Below, in pieces: positions 25,501-36,511 of a stretch of 64,000 nucleotides of DNA. The first letter of the stretch is position 1; each line of letters opens with the position of its first letter. Both the position numbers and the translations under genes were made by a program. The stretch is from Xestospongia muta (Eukaryota; Porifera; Demospongiae; Haplosclerida; Petrosiidae): NCBI GenBank assembly GCA_963693285.1, contig OY848918.1, positions 21,773,484-21,837,483 on the forward strand, given 5' to 3'. The notes beneath the pieces were generated by a model, which worked only from the letters and a program-made list of their open reading frames with translations, was not told the origin of the DNA and searched no databases.

Positions 25501-28500
25501 ACTTTAAGGTAACTAGCTGTGTAGTTTTAAATAGAAATGACAAAATGAGATATAGTATTAACACATCACTAAGTTATACTTCAATTTGTTCATCTGATTC
25601 TCATCTTGAACAAAAACATCAAAAAGTTATATGCAAGTATTGTGTTCAACCATACCTCAACATGCCTTATTCAAATGTGGTTTAAGAAATGCATTTTCTG
25701 TTATCTCATCATTTGGTTACGTTGTTTGTCCACTCTGGAGTAATTTGGCTTTGAACGAATCTTGTGGTCTAACAAAGGCTCGGTTATCAAATGAGACAAT
25801 CTTCATATTATCGCCACCATTGTTGAATCTTTTGTGAGGGATACCACAAAGTGTTAATCTGTAACTTTATACTTAAAAAACACTAGCATTTCCTCATCAA
25901 TTAGAATATTCTGAGTGACTTGTACCACTACCCTCTGGCTGACTTAAACCACTAATGCATAATCCTATTTTTATCATTGACTACCTTAAATATTCTTCTA
26001 CAGCTACAACATTAGTAGTTTACATATTCTCTCTTCTTATAGCCAATTTACTGCTCAGCTTTCCTCAAGTTCTCAAATAAGAAAGTTAAAGATGGAGAAT
26101 TCCTTGGAATGGTCACTCTGTGCAAATTAGCCAGTGTCATGAAAGTTCGGGAAATGTGTGTGGGTGCCTTTTTTAAGACCAAACATAGTCTTGATCTTGG
26201 CTACACTGCTGTTGATACAAGGTGACAATTGTGTCTGATATTTCAATTATTATTCAAGATTTTGTATGTGTTATCATATAATGTGTCTTTATCCTTAATA
26301 TTATGTAAGTACTTACCACAACACAAAACATGCACCAAAGAAATGCAGAATGTATGCGTTGTTATGTTTGTAATTTTTAATAGGATCCGTTGGATCTTAG
26401 GTTTTGACCCAGCAGAAATGGTTGGACTGAAGGCTTATGAATATTTTCATCCTTCAGACCTTCTCGCTACATCAAGTTGCCATACAACATGTAAGTGATA
26501 TAAACATCTAAATTAATGATTAACTAGATTAATTTACTATACTCTCATATCAGAGAACTTAATGATATTAAATTAAAATGATACCAAATGGGATGTTATA
26601 CACAAAGCTAAGATTTTATCAACTGTAGTAAAGGGAAGCTCCCGTCTGTACTCGCAGCAATTACGATATATAACCACACTTGTCTTTATGCTTGATATTG
26701 TATTTTTAATATTTGCCCAGGGCTCTTCCTTAGTACTATTAATTGCTATATTGTGTAGACAAGTCATTGAGGTTATTACATTAAGTTCAAAATTTACTTG
26801 TGAACACACACATTAACTGAAGCCATTGGGCTAGATACGTCATGAATTGACAAGTTCTTAAATAAACTCAGGAAATAAAAGCAGCTCTTATCACAGCAAG
26901 TTCTTCCTGTTATCTTTATGGACTAGACATGACATGAGTCACACATGTATGGAACATTGCCAAAGTCACAGTCAAGCAACTCAGCACTTTCCTTACTGGA
27001 CTTAATGTTTTTAGTAACGTGTATGTATTACTAATTTATGGACATGTCATGACTTCCAGTTATCAAATTAGAAGGGACATGTTATAGAATCTGTAACAAT
27101 ACAGTGTGGGTTAATAATGCTTAGTGTAGTGGTTAATGATACCTGTATATTACTTCTCTAGTGAACAATGAATTGAGTAATACATTAGCTAATATTTTGT
27201 GGATGATTGACATACTCCATTTAGTTCCTTTATATATAAGTTAGAACCTTAGACTAAGGGTGAGTAAAGTAAGTCTTAAGCATAACTGAGAATAGTTACC
27301 TAAGTCTGCCCATCAGATTTCTTCATTGAAATTGTGTACTCTAATGATAGTAAGAATGAGTTGTGACACCTCATAGAGTTATTATATATACATATTGTGT
27401 TTCAAGATATCTCCCTCCACCTTTGTTATTAATTATGTCTTAATTAATGTCAAGATAATAGGGGTGACTTAGAAATTTTCATTGTCATTACTTTTTATTA
27501 CATTAAATGAGAGAAAAAGTATTAAATAATGAATTTTTGTTACTGGTTCTGTTCTGTTTTTATAGTGCTTGCTAAGGGACGTTCTCATAGTCCATGTTAC
27601 CGGTTTATGACAAAGACAGGTGATTGGGTATGGGTAAGATCAAAGAGTTGTGTGACGTACGATCCTCTCACTCATTTACCGAATGGACTCTCTATTTATA
27701 CATGGATTGTCAGGTAAGAATGATGATGCTCCTGCTTAATGAGCTTATAATAATTAATCATTCAACAACACAACTGTCAGTCAGTATTCAAAATAGAGGC
27801 CTTACAAATTTTACTTTCTGTTTTACAATTTGTTCAGATTTAATAAATTTATTTTGATGCTAATTTTCTCTTAGATTTGATGAAGAAGATGATAGAATGA
27901 AAGCCATTCAGGCTGGTGAAGACCCTGGCAATATTGGAGTGAAAGACACATCAGGCCTTCTATCAGAATTGTGTACATCAGGGGGTTCTCTTAATATTCT
28001 AGAATTATGTAATCCTCTGTCAACTACATCTTCACAAGACTCTAAAAATTGCCAGTCTAAAACAACAATATCTTATTCATCTACAGATATGATATCCCCT
28101 AAACAAGTTGGGCATCCACCACCAAATATAGTAAGTTAAAAGAAGTTAGCTTCAAGTATTAACAACTTGAATTGTTATTGTTATAGTCAAATTTTACAGT
28201 CTTTTCATTCTTTTAGAACCCATTTCAATTTTCTATGCAGAGACAACAAACTACACCCACTGCTAATCTATCTAGTCCACCTTATGATCAGAGTCCATTG
28301 CCAAGTACCACAGATCCATTTATGGGAGTTGCCATGACTCAAATGACAGCAATGGTAAGCATTTTAGCCACTTTAAAACTTCTTTCATTTGCTTGTATAT
28401 ATGTACAAAGCTACATATCTCTTTAACCAATTTAATACCACCATTGTTAATTTATCATACAATTATTCCTCTTCATTTTTTAGTCCACACCAGCATCATC

Positions 28501-29131
28501 ACCAAGCTGTTTCCGACTAAATAGTTTCCGTCAGTCTTCTTTGGATAGCCATAGAGAGACCAGTCCTCCATATTCTTCAGAATACGGTTACTCCTATTCT
28601 ACACAAACAAGTCCTTCCAATTCCTTGAACCGAGGCAGTGCTAGCCCAACTGAGTTATCTTATTATCATCCCTATAACTCACCTCCTTTTCTTCATTCAC
28701 CAAGTGATTCCACTTCTCCATACTCTGAATGCCAACCTCAACATATACCATCACCTGGCAACTATTCCCATCATACACACATGCCCTCTTTTGCCATTGA
28801 CACAACTGCCTTCGTGTCACCTCAAGAATATATACCTCATGGTCAACCAATGCAACTACCTATGGCTACGGGACACATGCTTCCAGAGGTTCCATTTAAA
28901 GTTCAATTTGTTAAACCAGAACCAACTACTTTTCCAGCAGGAAGTTCCTTTTACGATCCTAATATGGCATGTGGTTACACCCAATATGGAGGATCATCCC
29001 ATATTGAGCAAGTTAAAGCTCAATACACTAAAGTAGGTGTGGCTGGGGGTCATAATCGTCGTGCGGCTAGACAAGATGATGCTGCTGCCATTCATGGGAT
29101 ATCTCAATGGCTACAGCATTCAGTGCATTAA
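22563..29131 (+). CDS. bHLH-PAS transcription factor C (class I, unassigned)
   Basis: Exons 22563-22734, 23506-23567, 23852-23941, 25302-25508, 26043-26221, 26384-26490, 27566-27713, 27875-28130, 28217-28354 and 28484-29131 give 668 residues. The protein opens MAVSRRQKENDTFSDIAHTL, so only the second half of a bHLH-PAS basic region (SRRQKE) is present before the helix-loop-helix DKASVLRIAIHYLKLRDVL. PAS-A starts ALDGFLLMISRDGRILYATE; PAS-B includes CYRFMTKTGDWVWVRSKSC. The tail is rich in Ser, Pro, Tyr and Gln. Exon lengths 62, 90, 107 and 148 match genes A and B exactly; the 115 and 86 nt exons of A/B are here one exon of 207 nt, so an intron was lost or gained. Introns are larger than in A and B and carry a tandem duplication at 24900-25190. 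PAS-A looks somewhat AhR-like, the bHLH more SIM/HIF-like. Confidence 0.85.
24900..25190. repeat. Two-copy tandem duplication, period 146 bp
   Basis: 24900-25045 and 25046-25190 are nearly identical, with only a few substitutions or short indels. It lies inside the third intron of gene C. The reading frames across it are incidental. Confidence 0.9.
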
Positions 29132-29652
29132 TTTTCATGATCTTATTGTCTTTTTATTTGGCTACTATAACTGTTCTTTTGTAATGTTTTCATTCATTTC
29201 TATTTCTTTTGTTACTGAACTAACGTGTATTCAATTTGTTCATAATTTTTGTACCTATTCAGACATCTTACCAATAATAAACACATAAAGGATATATATT
29301 TGACCCAATCATTTTGGTAGCAGTCCTTGTTAATTTTATACAATCACCTAATTATCCTGTAATGTTTAATATCTTATTATAGATATGCTTAATGACAAAT
29401 GACTGAATACAATTTTATCTTTACAATGTATCATTGATGTAATTATCCAATATTACAAACATTTCTTATAATTATTGTTTGGAAATATTACTCGATAATT
29501 GAGAATTACTTGATAAAATGAAAATACAGGGAAGAAAAGTTATTGTTACAAAGATTTCAAATAATGGGAATGAAATAAAAAGATATCAACACAACTCCAC
29601 TTGGGATGATTGCTTTTGTTTAATGAATCATGTGACAATCACATGATTCACT
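29132..29652. other. Convergent 3' region of genes C and D
   Basis: About 520 bases between the stops of C (+) and D (-). AT-rich with AATAAA-like signals on both strands; no gene seen. Confidence 0.7.
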
Positions 29653-32600
29653 TCACATATTCTGAACAATACCAATAGTGTTATGTGGTTTATTAGGTAA
29701 AGATCTCTCTACACTTGTATGGTTGATCTCAATCGAACCCTCGATATTACATGGAAAAGCAGATGGCGCATTAATCATCTGATCTTGACCAATATTCACA
29801 GATGTAATGTATGGCTGCATAAGCGGGGTTGTGATTCCCACGGGCATCATCACATGATTTCCACTTGTCATGTGATTCATCATATAGCCATCAGCCATTT
29901 GATTTGGTAACGGAGGACCAGTAGGTTGAAAGCTATAGTTTTTTGGTGGATATTGGGGCATCATATTGGATGGAGGTGGGTGTTGTGGCATAAGAGAAAA
30001 TCCAGGAATGCCTTCTTGTGTTGTATATAATGGATACAATCCATAAGAATCTGGACCAGTTGGAAGAAATGGTACAACGTTGTTCCCTTGCCAGGTTGGT
30101 TGAGGGGAACCATACGAGTGGACATATCCATTGTTATAAGGCATGTTAGCTTGAGTAAGAACTGGGTTAACGGATGATGGTTGTAAGACAAACTGTTCTG
30201 ATGGAAGAGATGTATAACTTGAATCTGCTTCAGTGACAACAACTGGAGAGTATTCTTTCGAAGATGAAACAGCAGGAGATTGACTAATGTCACTGAGTGG
30301 TGATGCTACACCAGACTGAGTTGAAACACTTGTTAAAGGAGCAGACATTGTAGATGTAGGCTTACTACTAGGAATGGATGCTGTGTGTGAAAGAGATGAC
30401 AAATCTGAAACAGCTGATAATGACATTGGCATTATAACAGATGAACTCCCACTTGCAGGAATTGGAAAAGGACAATCATACTTTGGCTCAAGACCTTTGG
30501 AAGTTTCATATTCGACTACAGCATCAACTACTTCTCCCCATGACGCCAACCGGCCAAGATTTTTAGGAATTGATGACAGGACTTCCTCACGTCCATGTAA
30601 CAGAACATCACGAATAGCTTCTGATACGTCAGTGGTTTCAATTGCATTTATAATAGACTGAGGACCATGGACATTACTTTTGGTTGGAATTTTAAATCGA
30701 TCATCAGCATGAATACCGGCATCTTCTTCTACTTCATCAGATTTACCATAAAGCTCTGTCTGCTCTATCATTTTTATACATCCCTCGGAGGCACTGGATA
30801 AATAAAAAGGAAATGAGTGATTCTCATTACACATTACAGGATAATAATGAATATTATTAATCAATTTCTGCTTACCATACAACTTTAAAAGAAGCTTCCA
30901 GATACTTGGGTGTTTTATTGTCAGGTTCATATCTTACCAGACCTTGTATTTGGACCCATACCCATTCTCCGGTATGAGTCATGAATCGAATTATGGGACT
31001 GACTGCTTGGCCTGTAATAAGTACTATAGGAAATAAACAAATGTAAAATGCAATAATTAACAAGATAAAAAAGTGGATATAAGTGATAAATAAGACATCA
31101 TACTCACATGTCTTTAAACAATGAATAGAGCGACGATTATCAGCAGGATGTAAGAAATTAGTAATTACTGATCCCTCAACATCTCCAATATCAAATCCAG
31201 TTATAGTGTTCATCCTAGTAAATCAAGTTATGTTACAGTCACATGACTGTCATATGACTTACTTAGTATCAACACTAAGAATCTTTAGGTCCATAGTGGT
31301 GGTACTTGTAAACATTACTTGTGGTATTGTAAGCTCTATGATTGAAGATGACTCAATCCGTCGACACTCGGCCACTAGTCCAATAACTTCAGGACGTGTT
31401 TGAGATTTTTTATACCCAAGTTTTAAATTTCCAGATACTTGAAGCATCTTAACAGAGAAAACACATAAAATAATATAGACATCACCTTTAAAAGGAATAT
31501 TTAATATGATAATATATGAATATGACAAATGATTGTCACTATATAAATATTAGTATTCATAATTATGTAGAATTTAATAATAAGGAGATTAATTAAACAT
31601 GCAAGAAAAGGTCAAGTAAATTCATGACTTGACATACCACAGTACCACCATATCTAGAAAGTTGTTTTTTTCCAGGAGATATTGAAGACTTGAATCGAAC
31701 GTAGAAGTGACGATGTTGTTGAACACGTAAACCTTATTTTGATAGTGGTATAAAGTAACATCAATTGAGATATTGTATACCTTCAGGTTTTAGACTATCT
31801 CTAATAGTGTTAGCATCATCTTCATGAGTTAACTCATAGATAGACTGACCAATCACCTCTTGCTGGGTGATACCAACATAATCAGACACTCCTTCAGACA
31901 CAAATATGACCTCACCAGTTGGAGATAAGACCAACAAAAATCCGTCAAGTGCCTACAAAAAGAGACATTTCAATAATAATAAGAAGAAGAAGCATAATAA
32001 GAAGTTATAATGTAATTGAATCAAAAGCTTCACATGTTTGGACAAAGACACAGTGACAATGTGACAATCGAAACTGCAAAACTAATATAGAACACAATGA
32101 CAATGTAAAAATAAAAACTACAAACAATTATTGAATTATAATATAATTAGGTGGGAGTCAATTCAGCTATTACCTTATTAGGAAAATCACCTAAGCTAAT
32201 CTTATATATGTAATTTCATAAGGTCAGATCATAACATTTCTAAATGTTACTGAAGCATGATACTACTAGTTCACAGACTATGGGTACAATTAAGAGGAGT
32301 CAGAATAACTCTGCTATAGTTATTAAGGAAACCACAACACCTAACTCTTAGGATAAAGAGCTGAAGACAGTATTCTGTGGTGAACTTTCCCTAGCATAGT
32401 TTATCAACATAGTAATAACACTAGTAAGCCTTGCCATTGTGATCATTACAATTACATCACATTTACACTAACAGTCAACCCAAATAAGGCAAGGATAATT
32501 ATTAAGTATTTGAGTTGAAGTAGCAAAGGTCATGATAATAGTAAAAACAAAAGGACTAAGGCCATATATGCGTCAAAAGGAGTTTAAAACAACAATTGTG

Positions 32601-34501
32601 ACATTCACAACATGTCTTAACTACAATAAACAGTTACTAATACTTTATTATCCTATGCACGTATCATTAAATACCTCTGTGAAGAGCCGACTAAGAACAG
32701 CCACATCTTGCTTCCCACCTTTCTGGCTAGAACTGACACCAGCTAAGAACAAGACAGAGAAACCAGTTTACCAGACATAATATAGACACACAATTCAATT
32801 AACATGATCAATATCCATTATTTGGATCAAGAGTATGTTGTATGAAGCACTGAAATACAGTCTAGTAATGATAGGTTACCCTTTTAAAATAGTTAGTGTT
32901 ATTTAAAGAAATTATTGACAAGAAAGAAGTGCAATCTTATCAAAATCATGGATGTAGTAGTAACCTTATAAGTATGCTGTATTAATTTTGGTATTAACTA
33001 GTTTTAATATTCTACTTGAGTTTCATTTTTTAATGTTTAATTTTGTTTAGTGGTCTTAAGTTGAGAGAAACAAAACTTCTATCATGCAACTTGATTCAGC
33101 AAAAGACAGACATAATTCAACACCAACATCAATATAATATATAACAAATAGACTCCCACAAACAGATGGTCAGTAACCACTAACTAAACATAAACTCTTT
33201 ACTATCAAGAGGAAATATTACATGATAATTGCCTCAATCAAAATGTTTATTATAAAATGAGTAACAATATTGTGAGAAATAGGTCAAAACATAGAGCTTT
33301 GTTGGATACTATAGAATCAAAACATTGAGGTCCAAAATATATTTATACAAAGACAACCAAGACTACATTTTAAGTCAAGCATGACGGTTGTTTAGGGCAG
33401 GTGTGCCAAATCTATTAGGATTCTTAATACCACTGCTCTTTGAACAGACAGGAAAAAACAACCACAATGGTCAGTTAAGTTTAGACTGCTAAGGTTACTA
33501 CAAACAGCCCATAAAAATGATCGTTATCATTTAAGTACAAAAGTGCACATCCTTAATTATTGGGTATGAATGATTGAGTTATGTTACATCATCATAGAGT
33601 ACTACTATTTCATGTTTTCTGTTGTAATTGTTAAATAGATTAATCAATCATCACACCCTTAATTGTTTGAATTATCAGGACAATATAAGCCATTAATTTA
33701 CCAACAGTTTAATTAGTTTAACAAAAGTGTTATCCAATGGAATCCTAATAGTAGAAACCACAGTGTTTAGCAGGACACCAATTAAAAAGATATAAAACAG
33801 GTGTACAGATGATAGACATATTATGAGATCATCTGTGTCTAGTAATTATGTAATAAAAATGTATGAGTGTATACACTATGCACTTGTGATGTGAAATTAC
33901 TGGTAACATAAAGAATCTCAAATGAACAACAAACCGGAAATCGTTACCACATCAATCGTACTTTATTCCAAAATCATACAGTATATTGAATTAATATTAC
34001 ACTATTCTACTGTATTGTATCAATTAGATAGTATATTAACCCACAACAAATTAATTGTATAATGTTTCTAAGTACATCAAAATATGTCTTTTTATCAATT
34101 TCCTTACATGCTTCCCAGAAGTCTTTGTATTTCATAAATGCTGATGTCAACCTTAGCACTGAGATTTTATCTATACCGGTCCCTTTTTGTGACCATGGCA
34201 ACAGAGATTCCAATTCATTTATTTCACTGTTTTGATCTCTCCTACGCCTGTAGGAAGACTTCTGTATTTTCTTACCCTCGGAACTAAAAGATATAAAAGA
34301 AAGATTAGACAAGATTTCTGTATATCAGTAAAGATGAAATAAGCCTTTTAATTCCTTCAGTAAAATAGCTGTACATCCAATTATATTGAACAAAATTCCT
34401 TTTTGTAATAAGAATGCAAATATGTCTTTATATTCACTTTTATTAGTTCTTTATTGATATTCTGATCGTTTAAATTACCTGGCAATATGAGCAATCGGCA
34501 T
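29653..34501 (-). CDS. AHR: bHLH-PAS transcription factor D, aryl hydrocarbon receptor-like
   Basis: Nine exons from the minus strand: 34501-34479, 34283-34108, 32742-32675, 31952-31781, 31732-31638, 31447-31263, 31214-31108, 31011-30876 and 30793-29653, giving 700 residues. The 23-nt first coding exon encodes MPIAHIA. The basic region (KSSYRRRRDQNSEINELESL) and second helix (GIDKISVLRLTSAFMKYKDF) resemble AhR (R-x-R-D spacing, LDKLSVLRL type) more than HIF or SIM. PAS-A starts ALDGFLLVLSPTGEVIFVSE and PAS-B has RFMTHTGEWVWVQIQGLVRY. The 107-nt exon is the same length as in A, B and C. The tail is Ser/Pro/Gln-rich and contains CPFPIPAS, reminiscent of the PFPIP island of gene B. Starts about 200 bp from DHCR7 on the opposite strand. 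AhR is the best family guess; ligand binding cannot be judged. Confidence 0.78.
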
Positions 34502-34701
34502 CGTACGCACCAATGAAGGACTTAAACGTCTTATCGATGGAACACAATATCTTCGCGAAGACAATCTGATAAACGAGACTGCTGGCTCCACACAACTTAT
34601 AGAGTAAACTAAAATTTTATGAGGTAATCACGTGATCCAAAGCACGTGTTGTTATTTCATAAGAACAGCTAATACCTCAGCTCATTTTTAATGATCACGC
34701 A
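34502..34701. promoter_or_regulatory. Bidirectional promoter between AhR-like D and DHCR7
   Basis: The two coding starts are head to head, 200 bases apart. The segment carries two CACGTG E-boxes (34629-34634, inside TCACGTGA, and 34643-34648) spaced 14 bp, nearer the DHCR7 side. CACGTG is the canonical site of bHLH-zip factors and ARNT homodimers. Confidence 0.65.
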
Positions 34702-36511
34702 ATGAATAAAGGTGACAGACCTTCCCTTGATTCCATGATGAAGAAAGAAACTGCAAACGGGATCTCCAATGGACACAAAGATCCGAAACGCTTTGCAAAT
34801 AGCAACCATACTGCAAAGTCAACCGTTACAAAGGATGTCACATATCTCCATTCTCCTTCCTCAGCAGCTTTCTTGTTGTTTTCCTGTCCAGTTTTTGGGA
34901 TGGTTTTCGTTTATATTATTGTAGAACTTCAAGGAGACGTGCTTGCTTTAATCAATATAGCTACACATAAAGATAATGTACCTCATCTCTTCCAGAAGAT
35001 TGTTGCAGACCATATCTTTGGGTCACGTCAAGCATGGACTATGATTGCAACATTCTCTCTATTTCAGCTCATATTAATGCGTGTTCTACCTGGAAAGATT
35101 GTTAAAGGACCTGTTACTCCAATGGGTAATGTACCAGTGTACAAAGCAAATGGACTTTTAGCCTTTTTTGTTACAATAGTAACATACGTTGTTATTGTAT
35201 ACACTGGGTTGTTTAATCCATCTGATGTTTATGATTATTACCTTGATATTATTGGGGGACTTACTCTTTCTAGTCTTGTCTTTGTATTAGTACTCTATTT
35301 AAAGGGACGATTTGCACCATCATCTTCTGACAATAGTGTATCTGGTAATTTCTTATTTGACTTTTTCTGGGGAACCGAGTTATATCCTCGATTTTTTGGC
35401 TGGGATGTAAAAATGTTTACTAATTGTCGTTTTGGATTAATGGGCTGGGCTGTGTTGATCTTATCATATGCTTTAAAGCAATATGCTATGGGGATTCTCA
35501 GTGATAGTATGATAGTCTCCGTTGGTATTCAGTTGGTATACATTGCAAAATTTTTCCATTGGGAGATGGGATATATGAAATCCCTTGACATTATGCATGA
35601 TCGTGCTGGATTTTATATTGTAAGTTGATACATTAAATATGGGCACACAGCCAACTCAATGAAACCACATGAGTTAAGCTGAGCCTCATTATAGCAGTAG
35701 TCAAAGTGATAGGTTTGGCAAAGACAAACATCATTTAGCAATTAACCAAAGGAAAGTTTGTCCATGACTGTATATGTACATGTCTTAGTTGTTTTAAATG
35801 CATTAAAGATACTTCCTCACCATTTGTAAACTTTGCTAATTTTAGTCATGCAAACAAAATAGTTTTTGTTTACTTGCAATATCATTATAAAACAACACTG
35901 TCACAATTCAGTTTACAAACACACTTACTGTCTTTTTTATTGTTTATATATGAACAGTATAATTACCTTTTTTGTTTTCTTTCTTTCACTTCTCTATTTA
36001 GTGTTGGGGTTGTCTTGTTTGGGTTCCTTCCGTATATACTTCTCATTCCCTCTACCTTGTAAACCATCCAGTCCATTTGGGTCTAACTCTCGCTCTTATA
36101 ATCTTCATTATTGGAGTATTTTCAGTGTTTATCAACTACCAAGCTGATGCCCAACGAGAACTTGTCCGAAATACTGATGGAAAGTGCCTCGTTTGGGGTA
36201 AGCCCCCCGAAATAATTCGCTGTACTTACAAGACTTCAAGTGGAGAAACAAAGAAAAGCCTTCTTCTGGTTTCAGGGTGGTGGGGTGTGTCACGTCATTT
36301 CCATTATGTGCCGGAACTAGCAGCCGCATTCTGTTGGTCTGTGCCTGCTCTGTTTGATAATCCTCTTCCTTATTTTTATTTTGTTTTTCTTTGTATTTTA
36401 TTAACACATCGTTCTATCCGTGATGACAAGCGATGTCAAGAAAAGTATAAGGAATACTGGAAGACATACTGTAGTCGTGTTCCTTACCGTATTATTCCTT
36501 ATATCTTTTAA
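34702..36511 (+). CDS. DHCR7: 7-dehydrocholesterol reductase
   Basis: NADPH-dependent sterol delta-7 reductase of the ER membrane, last step of the Kandutsch-Russell route. Two exons, 34702-35619 and 36002-36511, give 475 residues, the same length I remember for human DHCR7. Multiple membrane spans are visible (for example FLLFSCPVFGMVFVYIIVEL near the N-terminus). Family landmarks: FFWGTELYPRFFGWDVKMF, then MKSLDIMHDRAGFYICWGCL spanning the splice, YLVNHPVHLG, the NADPH-side RNTDGKCLVWGKPPEIIRC, the sterol-reductase signature LLVSGWWGVSRHFHYVPEL, and LLTHRSIRDDKRC with a C-terminal VPYRIIPYIF. Delta-14 reductases (TM7SF2, LBR) share the fold but not the DIMHD and RNTDG wording. A four-codon upstream ORF (ATG 34691) ends in a TGA overlapping the main ATG. 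Confidence 0.95.

Noticed and set aside
34702..36511. Delta-14 sterol reductase or lamin B receptor
   Set aside because: No Tudor domain, and the DIMHD, RNTDG and C-terminal wording fit DHCR7 better; length is also that of DHCR7.
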